Of a stretch of 53,351 nt of DNA, positions 1-7,749 are shown in pieces. The notes beneath the pieces are model-generated. The model had not been told where the DNA came from, did no database searches, and saw only the letters and a list, made by a program, of their open reading frames with translations. Position 1 is the stretch's first letter. Each line of letters opens with the position of its first letter. The translations under genes were made by a program, and so were the position numbers. The DNA comes from an uncultured Lachnospiraceae bacterium (GTDB taxonomy: Bacteria > Bacillota > Clostridia > Lachnospirales > Lachnospiraceae), in the NCBI GenBank assembly GCA_910588535.1, contig CAJUOO010000016.1, forward strand, positions 1-53,351. The letters are read 5' to 3'.

Positions 1-8
1 AGCTACAG

Positions 9-200
9 CGTGTTTTGCCTAACTGATAAAAACAGTCCGGCGAACTGCCTGTGGTTCTCAAGGAACCTATTGAAAAACGCCGGCGCTTAGCGAGGTAGTT
101 TCGAGCTTAGCGTCCGCTGTGTTTTTCACTAAGCGAGAGCGGGGTGACGGAGAACCATAGGCAGTTCGCCGGACTGTTTTTATCAGTTAGGTAATACACG
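9..200. repeat. Long hairpin repeat, unit 1
   Basis: Two 50-base arms (9-58 and 151-200) are reverse complements at 47 of 50 positions and enclose a 92-base core (59-150). The core contains its own partly complementary pieces, gaaaaacg against gtttttc and gcttagcg against cactaagcg, so the transcript or single strand can fold into one very long structure. The core is closely matched by unit 2 and by the locus near 40.3 kb. Short reading frames through it end in the same repeat-encoded residues at both loci and are not believed to be genes. No function is recognised. It lies downstream of the glycan operon and could act as a transcription barrier (inference). Confidence 0.85.
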
Positions 201-274
201 TTGTCATTCTGCTTGTATAGGATTGATAAATTGTTTTTGTTGTCCTCATTATATCTGAAATATTCAGTAAAGTA

Positions 275-415
275 GTATAGCCAATCCGCCGTTTTCCTCA
301 AGGAACCTATTGAAAAACGTCGGTACTTAGCGAGGTATTTCACGAGCTTAGTATCCGTTACGTTTTTCACTAAGCGAAAGCGGGGTGACGGAGGAAAACG
401 GCGGATTGGCTATAC
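275..415. repeat. Long hairpin repeat, unit 2 (same core, different arms)
   Basis: The arms at 275-298 and 392-415 are perfect 24-base reverse complements, but their sequence is unrelated to the arms of unit 1. The 93-base core (299-391) matches the unit 1 core along its whole length and in the same orientation, with scattered substitutions. A conserved centre inside different but self-complementary arms is unusual. The stretch 416-545 between this unit and the first gene holds no recognisable gene; a weak inverted repeat (tacaaga / tcttgta) lies near 450-475. Confidence 0.8.
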
Positions 416-545
416 GAACCTTTTCCAAAAAGATATAAGAACACTCATTTACAAGAAGTTATAATATCTTGTATAGGTTTTTCTTAATGCAACAGCCCCT
501 TCCTTTCTAAAAATATCACATTTAACCGTAAATAATCTTCATCTA

Positions 546-1604
546 CTATTCATTCTTATCTTGCGCAAAACGATATTCTGGAAAATATATATTCTCTCCT
601 AATCTATCTGTTCTCAATTGAACCAAATAGTTATATTTCTCTTGATCAAATATCTTCTGTCCTATAAAGTAATGGTTTCGATCCTTTCCTCGATAAAAGG
701 ATTTTTTAAATTGAAAAAGACTATCTTGATGGCATCCAACCCCTCCACCTAAATAAAATGTTTTATATCCATTGGCGCATCCCCAGAGTGCCGCCTGATA
801 AAGAAGCAAATTTGTGGGAGCCAAATTGTTATATTCTTTTATCGAACCTGATAAATGATAATTCATTCTTCCATTCGCCATCAATATAATCGCGGCAGCA
901 ATTATCTTATCATTTAATGTTGCATAAAAAACTTGTGTATGCTGAGAAAGTTCCTCACAAATACTATTATAAAAATATTCTTCAAAATAATAGTATTTCT
1001 CTGCATGATCTCTATCCATTGTCTGATTATATATTTCTCGAAATAATTCATAAATTTCTGGGTTTCTGCCATTATATATTTTAATTCCATTTTTCTGTGC
1101 TTTTCTTATAAGATTTCGGTTAGTACTGGTTATATTTTTCCATATTTCCTCTGGGGATGAAAGATCCATCGTTATTGTTTCCCCAAGTGAGATCATTTTA
1201 TAGAAACTTTCAGTAAAAAAATGATTTTCAATCACTGGATGGAATCGTACAAATTCGCTTATTATATTATTTTCTTGACACCATTCTTTATATTCTAAAA
1301 AAAGTTGCTCTTTCCCTTCGCCCTCTATCAGCCACCCTCCATACCCATAGGGCGATGAAAAGTCAAAATATCTATTTTCCTGAATTTTGTCCGTAAAATG
1401 CTTATCTTTTGCAACATCCTGCCTCATCACTACATTCATTCCTCTTGTTGCATTTCCTTTATATAAAAGCAACATTGGCTCCCCGTCTCCATGCAGCTGA
1501 AACGCTTTAACATAACCACTCAGCCAATATACATCATAATCAGCAAATGACCGAACAACAGTATCCCATTGTTCCCTTTCCTCTACTGTATAAACTAAAA
1601 GCAT
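546..1604 (-). CDS. FemAB/GNAT-like aminoacyl or acyl transferase
   Basis: This protein of about 352 residues resembles the FemAB / acetyltransferase-6 type double-GNAT fold. Those enzymes move an amino acid or acyl group onto a peptidoglycan or glycan amine at the inner face of the membrane. The C-terminal half has the typical run of FYATLNDKIIAAAIILM, then YHLSGS, NLLLYQAALWGCANG and YLGGGVG, ending with FKKSFYRG. No signal peptide or membrane segment is seen. An upstream ATG exists at 1619, but the ATG at 1604 is preceded by GGAAGGAG at good distance, so it is chosen. It is the last gene of the glycan cluster, so it may decorate the glycan rather than build cross-bridges (inference). The substrate is unknown. 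Confidence 0.7.
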   Translation of the reverse strand: MLLVYTVEEREQWDTVVRSFADYDVYWLSGYVKAFQLHGDGEPMLLLYKGNATRGMNVVMRQDVAKDKHFTDKIQENRYFDFSSPYGYGGWLIEGEGKEQLFLEYKEWCQENNIISEFVRFHPVIENHFFTESFYKMISLGETITMDLSSPEEIWKNITSTNRNLIRKAQKNGIKIYNGRNPEIYELFREIYNQTMDRDHAEKYYYFEEYFYNSICEELSQHTQVFYATLNDKIIAAAIILMANGRMNYHLSGSIKEYNNLAPTNLLLYQAALWGCANGYKTFYLGGGVGCHQDSLFQFKKSFYRGKDRNHYFIGQKIFDQEKYNYLVQLRTDRLGENIYFPEYRFAQDKNE

Positions 1605-1633
1605 TTTTACTCCTTCCAAATTATCTTTTTCTT

Positions 1634-2260
1634 CTATTTCCTCACTAAGATTGTAAATTCATATAGATCATAATCATGTATTAAACAGATATTTCGTGAA
1701 AAATTTCGCTTAACATAATCAAAATAAAAAAGAGGATCTGCATAATATAGATAATCCTTTTTATATTCTAAATCAGAATATTTTGTAAGAATATTAAACG
1801 AAAATCCTCTTTTCGAATATCTATGAAATCTCTTCAAAGTTTCAATAATATACTCTGTCCACACCTTGTCACTTATCTTTTGCCGTACATTAAAAATACC
1901 ACTTGAAATAATATAATCATATTCTTTGTCTATTTCTGAGCCATGAATAAAAATAGCATCTTCTCTTGTACCATATTTTTTGTTAGCACATTCGATCATA
2001 TCATTTGCAATATCCATTCCAGTATAGCAAAATGAATAATCTTTTTCTTTCAAATATTCATAATAAGATCCATATCCACATCCATAATCACAGATTGAAA
2101 TCTTTTGCTTATTTTTATATTGCAACACCTTTGATAACTGATCAAATCTTATTTTCTGAGACTCTTCTGAATTCCAATCAACACCCCTGCTTGTTGCCCC
2201 AAATGTTCTTATTTTTTCATTATAATAATTTTCTGTCTGTTTTAATATCTCTATTTTCAT
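1634..2260 (-). CDS. Class I SAM-dependent methyltransferase
   Basis: This is a 208-residue cytoplasmic protein. Residues about 55-65 carry the glycine-rich SAM-binding motif I (ICDYGCGYGSY), followed by an acidic residue in TGMDIA at the end of the second strand, and then ISSGIFNV around motif IV. The rest does not identify the acceptor. The start has AAGGATAATA just upstream. It lies between the frameshifted formyltransferase and the FemAB-like gene, so a sugar or sugar-amine methyltransferase of the glycan is the likely job (inference from context only). Confidence 0.7.
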   Translation of the reverse strand: MKIEILKQTENYYNEKIRTFGATSRGVDWNSEESQKIRFDQLSKVLQYKNKQKISICDYGCGYGSYYEYLKEKDYSFCYTGMDIANDMIECANKKYGTREDAIFIHGSEIDKEYDYIISSGIFNVRQKISDKVWTEYIIETLKRFHRYSKRGFSFNILTKYSDLEYKKDYLYYADPLFYFDYVKRNFSRNICLIHDYDLYEFTILVRK

Positions 2261-2269
2261 TATTATCCT

Positions 2270-3108
2270 TTATTTTCCAAGTGCATTTCCTATCCTAAAA
2301 AAGCCTTTTGGAATTTTCTGACCATCCTCCATTTGAATATCAGATAAAATCAAAATATTGTCTCTTGTTTTAACCCAAATACTATCATCCTCACAATATA
2401 CAATTTTCCCCGGTATTCCAATATAATTATCCATGCCAATGTCAGAACCTGTCCTTAGTTTTTGTGGATAGTATTTTCTGCCTTTATACTCAAAATAAAC
2501 TCCAGTTCCAAGCGGCCTTGCCATACTACGATATAAATTGCGCAGATATTCTGATTCCATATCAAAATCCTTCAAATCACCCATTTTGGCACAAAATCGT
2601 GTAAAATAGAAACCATTTGAATTCTGTTTTATTGGAGACAATTTTTTATCATATATACCCGTTAAAATATCGCAAATATTATCTATCATATCTTTCAAGA
2701 TAATCTTATATAGATCTGCATATGTCTGTTCTTTTAAGATAGAAAACTTTTTCACATAGTATATATCACCATTGTCAAGTCTATCATCCATTCTATGTAT
2801 GGTATAACCAATTTCATCTGCACCATTTAAAATTGCCCAACCATTAGCAGAAAGGCCACGCCATCTGGGTAAAATCCCAAGATGAAAATTAACAAATAAA
2901 TAGCTTTCAACAAATTTTTTTGGTATTAATTTATGGTACCCACAAGCAAAACATAAATCTACTTGTGATAGCTCTTCTTCCTTAAAATGAACTCTTTCTT
3001 CGTCATACCCCCCCCTAATAAAATAAAGCGATTGTCTTGTTGTATTTTTTCTCTAACTTGAAGAGCAATATTTCCCGAACCAATAAACATAATTTTTATT
3101 TTTCTCAT
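2270..3108 (-). pseudogene. Sugar N-formyltransferase, frame-broken at a G8 tract (phase-OFF)
   Basis: Read across one frameshift, this is a formyltransferase of about 278 residues. It has a Rossmann-like start (MRKIKIMFIGSGNIAL), then HLGILPRWRG, then WAILNG and HRMDDRLDNGDI, the last matching the substrate and catalytic pattern of the Fmt fold. The family includes N-formyltransferases acting on dTDP-4-amino sugars with N10-formyl-tetrahydrofolate. The coding strand has eight consecutive Gs at 3008-3015. In the upstream frame translation stops at 2959 after 49 residues. Six or nine Gs would restore the full protein. The neighbours supply a WecE-type aminotransferase that makes a suitable 4-amino sugar. 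A plain pseudogene or a sequencing error are the alternatives to phase variation. Confidence 0.75.
3008..3015 (-). repeat. Poly-G (G8) tract in formyltransferase
   Basis: There are eight Gs on the coding strand inside an AT-rich gene, after residue 31 of the predicted formyltransferase. Eight Gs put the downstream part out of frame; a count divisible by three (six or nine) gives the open frame. Such tracts are classic sites of slipped-strand mispairing. Confidence 0.8.
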
Positions 3109-3144
3109 CTTATAATCTTCTTTCTATATATTTCTTTTTCATTA

Positions 3145-3843
3145 TTAAAAACTTTTCATATATTTTTTCGCATCTGCCCCTTCATTAAAAATTAAATCTA
3201 AAATAGATACACCATGCTCAAATTTTTCTGATAATTGGGTATATTCCGGGTATCCTGAATAATCCATCCATTCTAGCTCTATCTCCGCATTTGCAAATAA
3301 TTCTGCCTGTATATAGTTTTTTGCCGCTGGTCCAGACAAGTAACGATTACCCCCCCCCGCCGCTTTTACAAGAGAAATCAACCGCTCAGTCTTTCCCTCT
3401 TCCTGTTTATAATCAGAACTCCATGTAAGTGCTGTTTTAATATCTAAAATATCGCAGATCTCTTTTATAAAAAGATAATTGATCCTACTCAAAAATTCTT
3501 CTTTCCTACACGCCTCATATATCCTTTTTATGCGCTCTGCATATTCATCAAAGCATTTCGCTTTTGCATAATTACACTCTATACTTCTCCAATGATTATC
3601 AATCCATTTATGATCGGCAACTTTTGTTTCATTAATTTTCTGAAAAAACCTTCCCTTATTGATAACAGGAATACTTAGCCACATAAGCCCTTGCCTGCTC
3701 ACAATAATATTTCGATTGCGCCAGTCTCTTCTGGTGTATTGCATATCATCATAAAGAATAAATTCATCTACCATATGGATCATATCAAAATATCCCTTCC
3801 AAGGAATATAATTGGATTGTAATATCGCAATTTTTCTCATCAT
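3145..3843 (-). CDS. WbqC-family protein
   Basis: This 232-residue protein has the features of the WbqC family, found in O-antigen and surface-glycan loci. It starts KIAILQSNYIPWKGYFDMI, followed by YDDMQYTRRDWRNRN, SIPVINKG and, in the second half, RYLSGPAAKNYI. The biochemical role of the family is not firmly settled, though a link to amino-sugar acylation is often suspected. The stop of the preceding aminotransferase and the first ATG overlap as TAATG, so they are translationally coupled; the second ATG (3840) is better spaced from GGAG and is equally possible. A G9 tract at 3350-3358 encodes the Gly run before NRYLSG, and the gene is in frame as read. Confidence 0.8.
   Translation of the reverse strand: MMRKIAILQSNYIPWKGYFDMIHMVDEFILYDDMQYTRRDWRNRNIIVSRQGLMWLSIPVINKGRFFQKINETKVADHKWIDNHWRSIECNYAKAKCFDEYAERIKRIYEACRKEEFLSRINYLFIKEICDILDIKTALTWSSDYKQEEGKTERLISLVKAAGGGNRYLSGPAAKNYIQAELFANAEIELEWMDYSGYPEYTQLSEKFEHGVSILDLIFNEGADAKKYMKSF
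3350..3358 (-). repeat. Poly-G (G9) tract in WbqC gene (phase-ON)
   Basis: There are nine Gs on the coding strand, embedded in codons gcg gcg ggg ggg ggt for Ala-Ala-Gly-Gly-Gly. The frame is open at nine. Loss or gain of one G would cut off the C-terminal third of the protein. Confidence 0.8.
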
Positions 3844-4967
3844 TATTCTCCATAAAACTTTATTGTCTCTTCTATTACAGTCCTTGTGTCCTCCTCTGCC
3901 ATACCATAATAAAGCGGCAGACGAACCAAACGTTCGCTCTCTGCAGTTGTATATTTATCTTCCCCTGAGAATCTGCCATATTTTAATCCGGCAGGTGCAG
4001 AATGTAAAGGAATGTAATGAAATACAGTAAAAATATCTCTTTTGCGCATATATGTTATAAATTCAGTTCTCTCCTGCAGATTTTTCATTTTTAAATAAAA
4101 CATATGTGCATTATGTTTTGCATACTCTGGTATAAATGGCAGATCCACCTTATCAGTAATTTCAGAAAATGCTTTATAATATTTTTTCCAGACAGCCAAT
4201 CTATTCTCATTGATTTCTTCTGCTTTTTGTAACTGCGCCCAAAGATATGCAGCATTTAGTTCTGAGGGAAGATAACTATCACCAAAATCTACCCATGTAT
4301 ACTTATCCACCTGTCCCCGAAAAAATTTCGCTCGGTTCGTTCCCTTTTCCCGGAGTATCTCCGCTCTTTCAATATAATCTGTATTATTTACAAGAATTGC
4401 GCCACCCTCTCCCATAGAGTAATTCTTCGTCTCATGAAAACTATAACAGCCAAAATCTCCGATTGTTCCAAGTGCTTTTCCCTTATATTCACTCATAACA
4501 GCTTGTGCTGCATCCTCCACCACCATAAGGTTACGTCTTTTCGCAATATCCATTATATAATCCATATCACAGGCAACACCAGCATAATGCATCACTATTA
4601 TTACGCGGGTTTTATCTGTTATTGCCTCCTCTATTTTTGTCTCATCAATGTTCATCGTATCAGGACGTATATCGACAAAAACCAATTTTGCTCCGCACAA
4701 AACCGCAGAATTTGCTGTGCTGGAAAAAGTGTAGGATGGAAGGATTACCTCATCACCCGGCTTTAAGTCACATAATAATAATGCCATATCTAAAGCAGTA
4801 GAACCACTGGTAGTCAAAAGTACTTTATTGACATGAAATCTCTCCTCAAACCATTCGCTGCACCTTTTGGTAAATGGACCATCACCACAAATTTTATGAG
4901 AAAGAATTGTCTCAGAAATAAAATCCATCTCATTTCCAATCACTGGTGAAATATTAAAATCTATCAT
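3843..4967 (-). CDS. rffA: dTDP-4-amino-4,6-dideoxy-D-galactose transaminase (WecE/RffA type)
   Basis: This 374-residue PLP enzyme of the DegT/DnrJ/EryC1 group closely follows the WecE/RffA pattern: TTSGSTALDMALLL near residue 55, PSYTFSSTANS near 80, VEDAAQAVMSEYKGK near 150, and the PLP lysine in SFHETKNYSMGEGGA near 185. The family transfers an amino group from glutamate to dTDP-4-keto-6-deoxyglucose, giving dTDP-Fuc4N. The start has GGGAG upstream. A WecF-type transferase at 9189 and a formyltransferase next door fit use of a 4-amino sugar, possibly N-formylated. The dTDP-glucose supply genes (rmlA, rmlB) are not in this window. Confidence 0.85.
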   Translation of the reverse strand: MIDFNISPVIGNEMDFISETILSHKICGDGPFTKRCSEWFEERFHVNKVLLTTSGSTALDMALLLCDLKPGDEVILPSYTFSSTANSAVLCGAKLVFVDIRPDTMNIDETKIEEAITDKTRVIIVMHYAGVACDMDYIMDIAKRRNLMVVEDAAQAVMSEYKGKALGTIGDFGCYSFHETKNYSMGEGGAILVNNTDYIERAEILREKGTNRAKFFRGQVDKYTWVDFGDSYLPSELNAAYLWAQLQKAEEINENRLAVWKKYYKAFSEITDKVDLPFIPEYAKHNAHMFYLKMKNLQERTEFITYMRKRDIFTVFHYIPLHSAPAGLKYGRFSGEDKYTTAESERLVRLPLYYGMAEEDTRTVIEETIKFYGE

Positions 4968-5004
4968 TGTTTTCTCCCACTATGTTTATCAATATTTTTG
5001 TCTC

Positions 5005-5820
5005 TTAAGGTATATAAGAAAGATATGTAGTCAACAACTTCTTCTCAAAAGAATCTTCCTCCATATCTGGTATTTCCGGCCAAACTCTTTTATAATAATT
5101 CAGCCAATCTACAATCTCCCCCAATGTCACTTTATATGTTTTTGGTACACAACAGTAGCGTCCCAAACGACATAATTTATAGTCTAGTCCATCATATTCA
5201 CAGTGCTGTTCTCTTCCTTCTAGTGCATCCACCAACCCACTTATCAAATCACCTATATATAACAACTCCAGTTCTGTATCTCTGCCATGAATCACATAAT
5301 TTTGATCGTTTGCTATTGCACTGCAGAATGTTGCCACAACAGAATTATAATTAGGTCTGCCCCCTCTTCCAAATAAATTAGGAAGACGATATACAAGGAC
5401 TTTACTTTTTGTCTCCTCTGAATATTGAAATAATATTTTCTCACTAACCAATTTGCTTTTCCCATACTCAGAATTATAAAATCTCCCAATCAAGGATGCC
5501 TGAATGGAACTGCTGAACATAATAGGACATGGATTTCTATATCTGCGGAGATTTTCCAATAACTGATTTACAAGTGCATGATTATTTGTCATATATTCTG
5601 TTATATCTTTCGGTCTGCAGACTGCAGCAAAATGAAAGATAAAATCTGCCTGACTGCAATACTTCTCAAGCATCTCTCCGCCAGAATTTGTATTATATTC
5701 AAATATTTCTGTAATTGTCAGTTCAGATCTTGTTTTGTTCTCCCCATCTTTTATCTTTTTTAACTCTTCAACAAGATTTTTTCCAATAAAGCCATTTGAG
5801 CCAGTAATAAGAATTCTCAT
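5005..5820 (-). CDS. CapF/WbjC-like NAD(P)-dependent sugar reductase, lacking the cupin domain
   Basis: This 271-residue short-chain dehydrogenase starts with the nucleotide-binding motif RILITGSNGFIGKNL and has FHFAAVCRP, FSSSIQAS, an SDR-type YGKSK at about residue 140, then YRLPNLFGRGGRPNYNSVV. This matches the N-terminal domain of CapF/WbjC, the C-4 reductase of the UDP-N-acetyl-L-fucosamine route. Full CapF proteins continue for roughly 100 more residues into a cupin domain. Here the stop comes directly after KLLTTYLSYIP, at the domain border, and only 37 bases separate it from the next gene, so no cupin remains. The ATG at 5820 overlaps the stop of the preceding gene (ATGA), and a TTG at 5832 is less likely. 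Confidence 0.75.
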   Translation of the reverse strand: MRILITGSNGFIGKNLVEELKKIKDGENKTRSELTITEIFEYNTNSGGEMLEKYCSQADFIFHFAAVCRPKDITEYMTNNHALVNQLLENLRRYRNPCPIMFSSSIQASLIGRFYNSEYGKSKLVSEKILFQYSEETKSKVLVYRLPNLFGRGGRPNYNSVVATFCSAIANDQNYVIHGRDTELELLYIGDLISGLVDALEGREQHCEYDGLDYKLCRLGRYCCVPKTYKVTLGEIVDWLNYYKRVWPEIPDMEEDSFEKKLLTTYLSYIP

Positions 5821-6856
5821 ATCTGATTCCAATTTTTTAATTCTTCTTGAATTTCTTGTAATTCTAATAATCGCTCCACTGTCTGGCTGACTGTCAATAA
5901 TCTTGTATTATTGCTATTAAACTGTGTAATTCCACTTCTTTCTGTTCCTAGATCTATATATTTTTCATAATTCAAATCTCTCTTATCACAAGGAACTCGA
6001 TAAAAATCTCCCAGATCGATTGCATGATAACATTCTTCATCGGTAAGAAGTGTCTCATAGGTTTTTTCACCATGTCTTAATCCAATTATCCTATCATTCT
6101 TTGCATAATGAAAAATTTCTTTTATTGCATCCGCCAAAACCTTCACAGTTGTAGCCGATGATTTCTGCACTAGAATATCTCCATTCTCCCCATTCTCAAA
6201 TGCAAACATCACTAAATCCACCGCCTCATTTAAGGACATAAGAAATCTAGTCATATGTGGATCTGTCAGTGTTAAGGCAGAGCCGTCTTTTATCTGATTT
6301 ATCCACAATGGCAATACACTTCCCCTGCTATACATAACATTTCCATACCTAGTACAGCATATCTTCGTGTTCTTTGAAGCTCTGCTTTTAGCAATGACAA
6401 CCTTTTCCATCATTGCTTTTGATGTGCCCATGGCATTAACTGGATAAGCAGCTTTGTCTGTACTTAAACATATTACAGTTTTTACTCCCTCTTCAATCGC
6501 TGCCGTCAACACATTTTCTGTCCCCAACACATTTGTTTTTACTGCCTCGATAGGGAAAAATTCACAGGAAGGAACCTGTTTTAACGCTGCTGCATGAAAA
6601 ACATAGTCTACCCCCCCCTTATAGAATTTCGAACAGAATTAATATCCTTGACATCTCCAATATAATATTTTATTTTCTCATTTCGATATTTTCTTCTCAT
6701 CTGATCCTGCTTTAATTCATCTCTGGAAAAAATGCGGATCTGTTTTATATTGGTCTTAAGGAAACGCTCTAAAACAGCATTTCCAAATGAACCTGTACCC
6801 CCAGTAATTAAAAGTGTTTTTCCACTAAATAAATCCATATAATCAGACATATTCAT
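5817..6856 (-). pseudogene. CapE/FlaA1-like UDP-GlcNAc 4,6-dehydratase, frame-broken at a G8 tract (phase-OFF)
   Basis: Joining two frames gives a protein of about 346 residues of the inverting UDP-GlcNAc 4,6-dehydratase family (CapE, FlaA1/PseB, WbjB). Motifs in order are LLITGGTGSFGNAV, FSRDELKQDQMR, YIGDVKD, FHAAALKQVPSCEF, TNVLGTEN, CLSTDKAAYPVNAMGTSK, CTRYGNVM and LRHGEKTYETL. The coding strand has eight Gs at 6611-6618 after residue 81, and the frame then reads straight into TAG. Six or nine Gs would restore it. The enzyme would make the keto sugar used by the CapF-like gene just downstream, with which it overlaps (ATGA). As read, this branch is shut off. Sequencing error or permanent decay are the alternatives. 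Confidence 0.85.
6611..6618 (-). repeat. Poly-G (G8) tract in dehydratase gene
   Basis: There are eight Gs on the coding strand (ata agg ggg ggg tag). In frame, the protein should continue Arg-Gly-Val-Asp-Tyr-Val-Phe-His, which needs six or nine Gs. As read, translation stops after 82 residues. Confidence 0.85.
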
Positions 6857-6864
6857 TTATCCTT

Positions 6865-7728
6865 TCAGTTTTTTGAAGCAAATTGAAATCCTATCTTTGT
6901 ACAAAATTTTTTTATCGGTCTTCTTAATTTTTTCGGAACTATTTTATTAACTACTCCATGCAAGCGCCGTCGATAATAATCTGTTATTGGCATAATTGCT
7001 CTATTACCCGTATTAACAGGAATTCCAAGACGTTTTAGCCGATTTAATTCCGATCGCATCCACTTACCGCCACTAACTGTCTCTATAATATGTAAAAAAT
7101 TTCGATCATCTGATACCCAGTCCTCAAAATACCCCTTTTCTGCCGTCAAGGAATCTCGTAAAAAATAATCTTCAATATCCCACGCTGATTTACTGCCGTC
7201 CCCAAAAAGGTCAATCAAAGCTTCTCTGTCCCAAATATCAATCCCCAATGAACGTGAATACACTTCATTTTTCTTAATTTTACAAGCATGACGAAAATCA
7301 GAAAAAGAATTATCCTTTGTCTTTTTATGTCCAAATTTTGGATTTCTATAATATTGAATATTATGTTTTTTCATAAAAGTCAAAATTTGGATAATTTCCT
7401 TATTCTTTACTTTTTCTGATATAAAGCCGTCCTCTATCGTTGTCAATATATACTTACAATTTGTATGTTTCAAACCCTCAAGTACACGTCCGGTCCACGC
7501 AGTGTCTTTTGTTGTCGTATATGAAGTCACTCTTTTATCTTCATAATACTTTGTCTCTGTGACAAGAATAATCTCAAAAGGACAATCTGGCCAATTCATT
7601 CTAAAATACCTCATATATTCTGCAAATATATCTAGATATTTATCACATGCTGGTATAATAATTGCCATCTCCTGATTATACTTTTGCCTACTTTCTTTAT
7701 TATCATTTTCTTTTATAAATTGACTCAT
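6865..7728 (-). CDS. Probable glycosyltransferase of the glycan cluster
   Basis: This 287-residue cytoplasmic protein is not assigned to a family with confidence. After a charged start it has MAIIIPACDKYLDIFAEYMR, a strand-loop like the start of GT-A nucleotide-sugar transferases, then PFEIILVTET, YILTTIEDGFI (a possible DxD-like acidic site) and later SAWDIEDYFLRD. This resembles small capsular glycosyltransferase-like proteins of Firmicutes. The C-terminus is rich in Arg and Lys, which could lie on the membrane. The gene follows the flippase and precedes the dehydratase with 8 bases between, in the same transcript. Confidence 0.5.
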   Translation of the reverse strand: MSQFIKENDNKESRQKYNQEMAIIIPACDKYLDIFAEYMRYFRMNWPDCPFEIILVTETKYYEDKRVTSYTTTKDTAWTGRVLEGLKHTNCKYILTTIEDGFISEKVKNKEIIQILTFMKKHNIQYYRNPKFGHKKTKDNSFSDFRHACKIKKNEVYSRSLGIDIWDREALIDLFGDGSKSAWDIEDYFLRDSLTAEKGYFEDWVSDDRNFLHIIETVSGGKWMRSELNRLKRLGIPVNTGNRAIMPITDYYRRRLHGVVNKIVPKKLRRPIKKFCTKIGFQFASKN

Positions 7729-7749
7729 TGTCCTTTTCCTCTTTTTCTG

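Noticed and set aside
107..370. 87-codon minus-strand frame through the hairpin repeats
   Set aside because: It lies wholly inside repeat units 1 and 2, has no good ribosome binding site, and its C-terminal residues recur at the 40.3 kb repeat simply because the DNA recurs.
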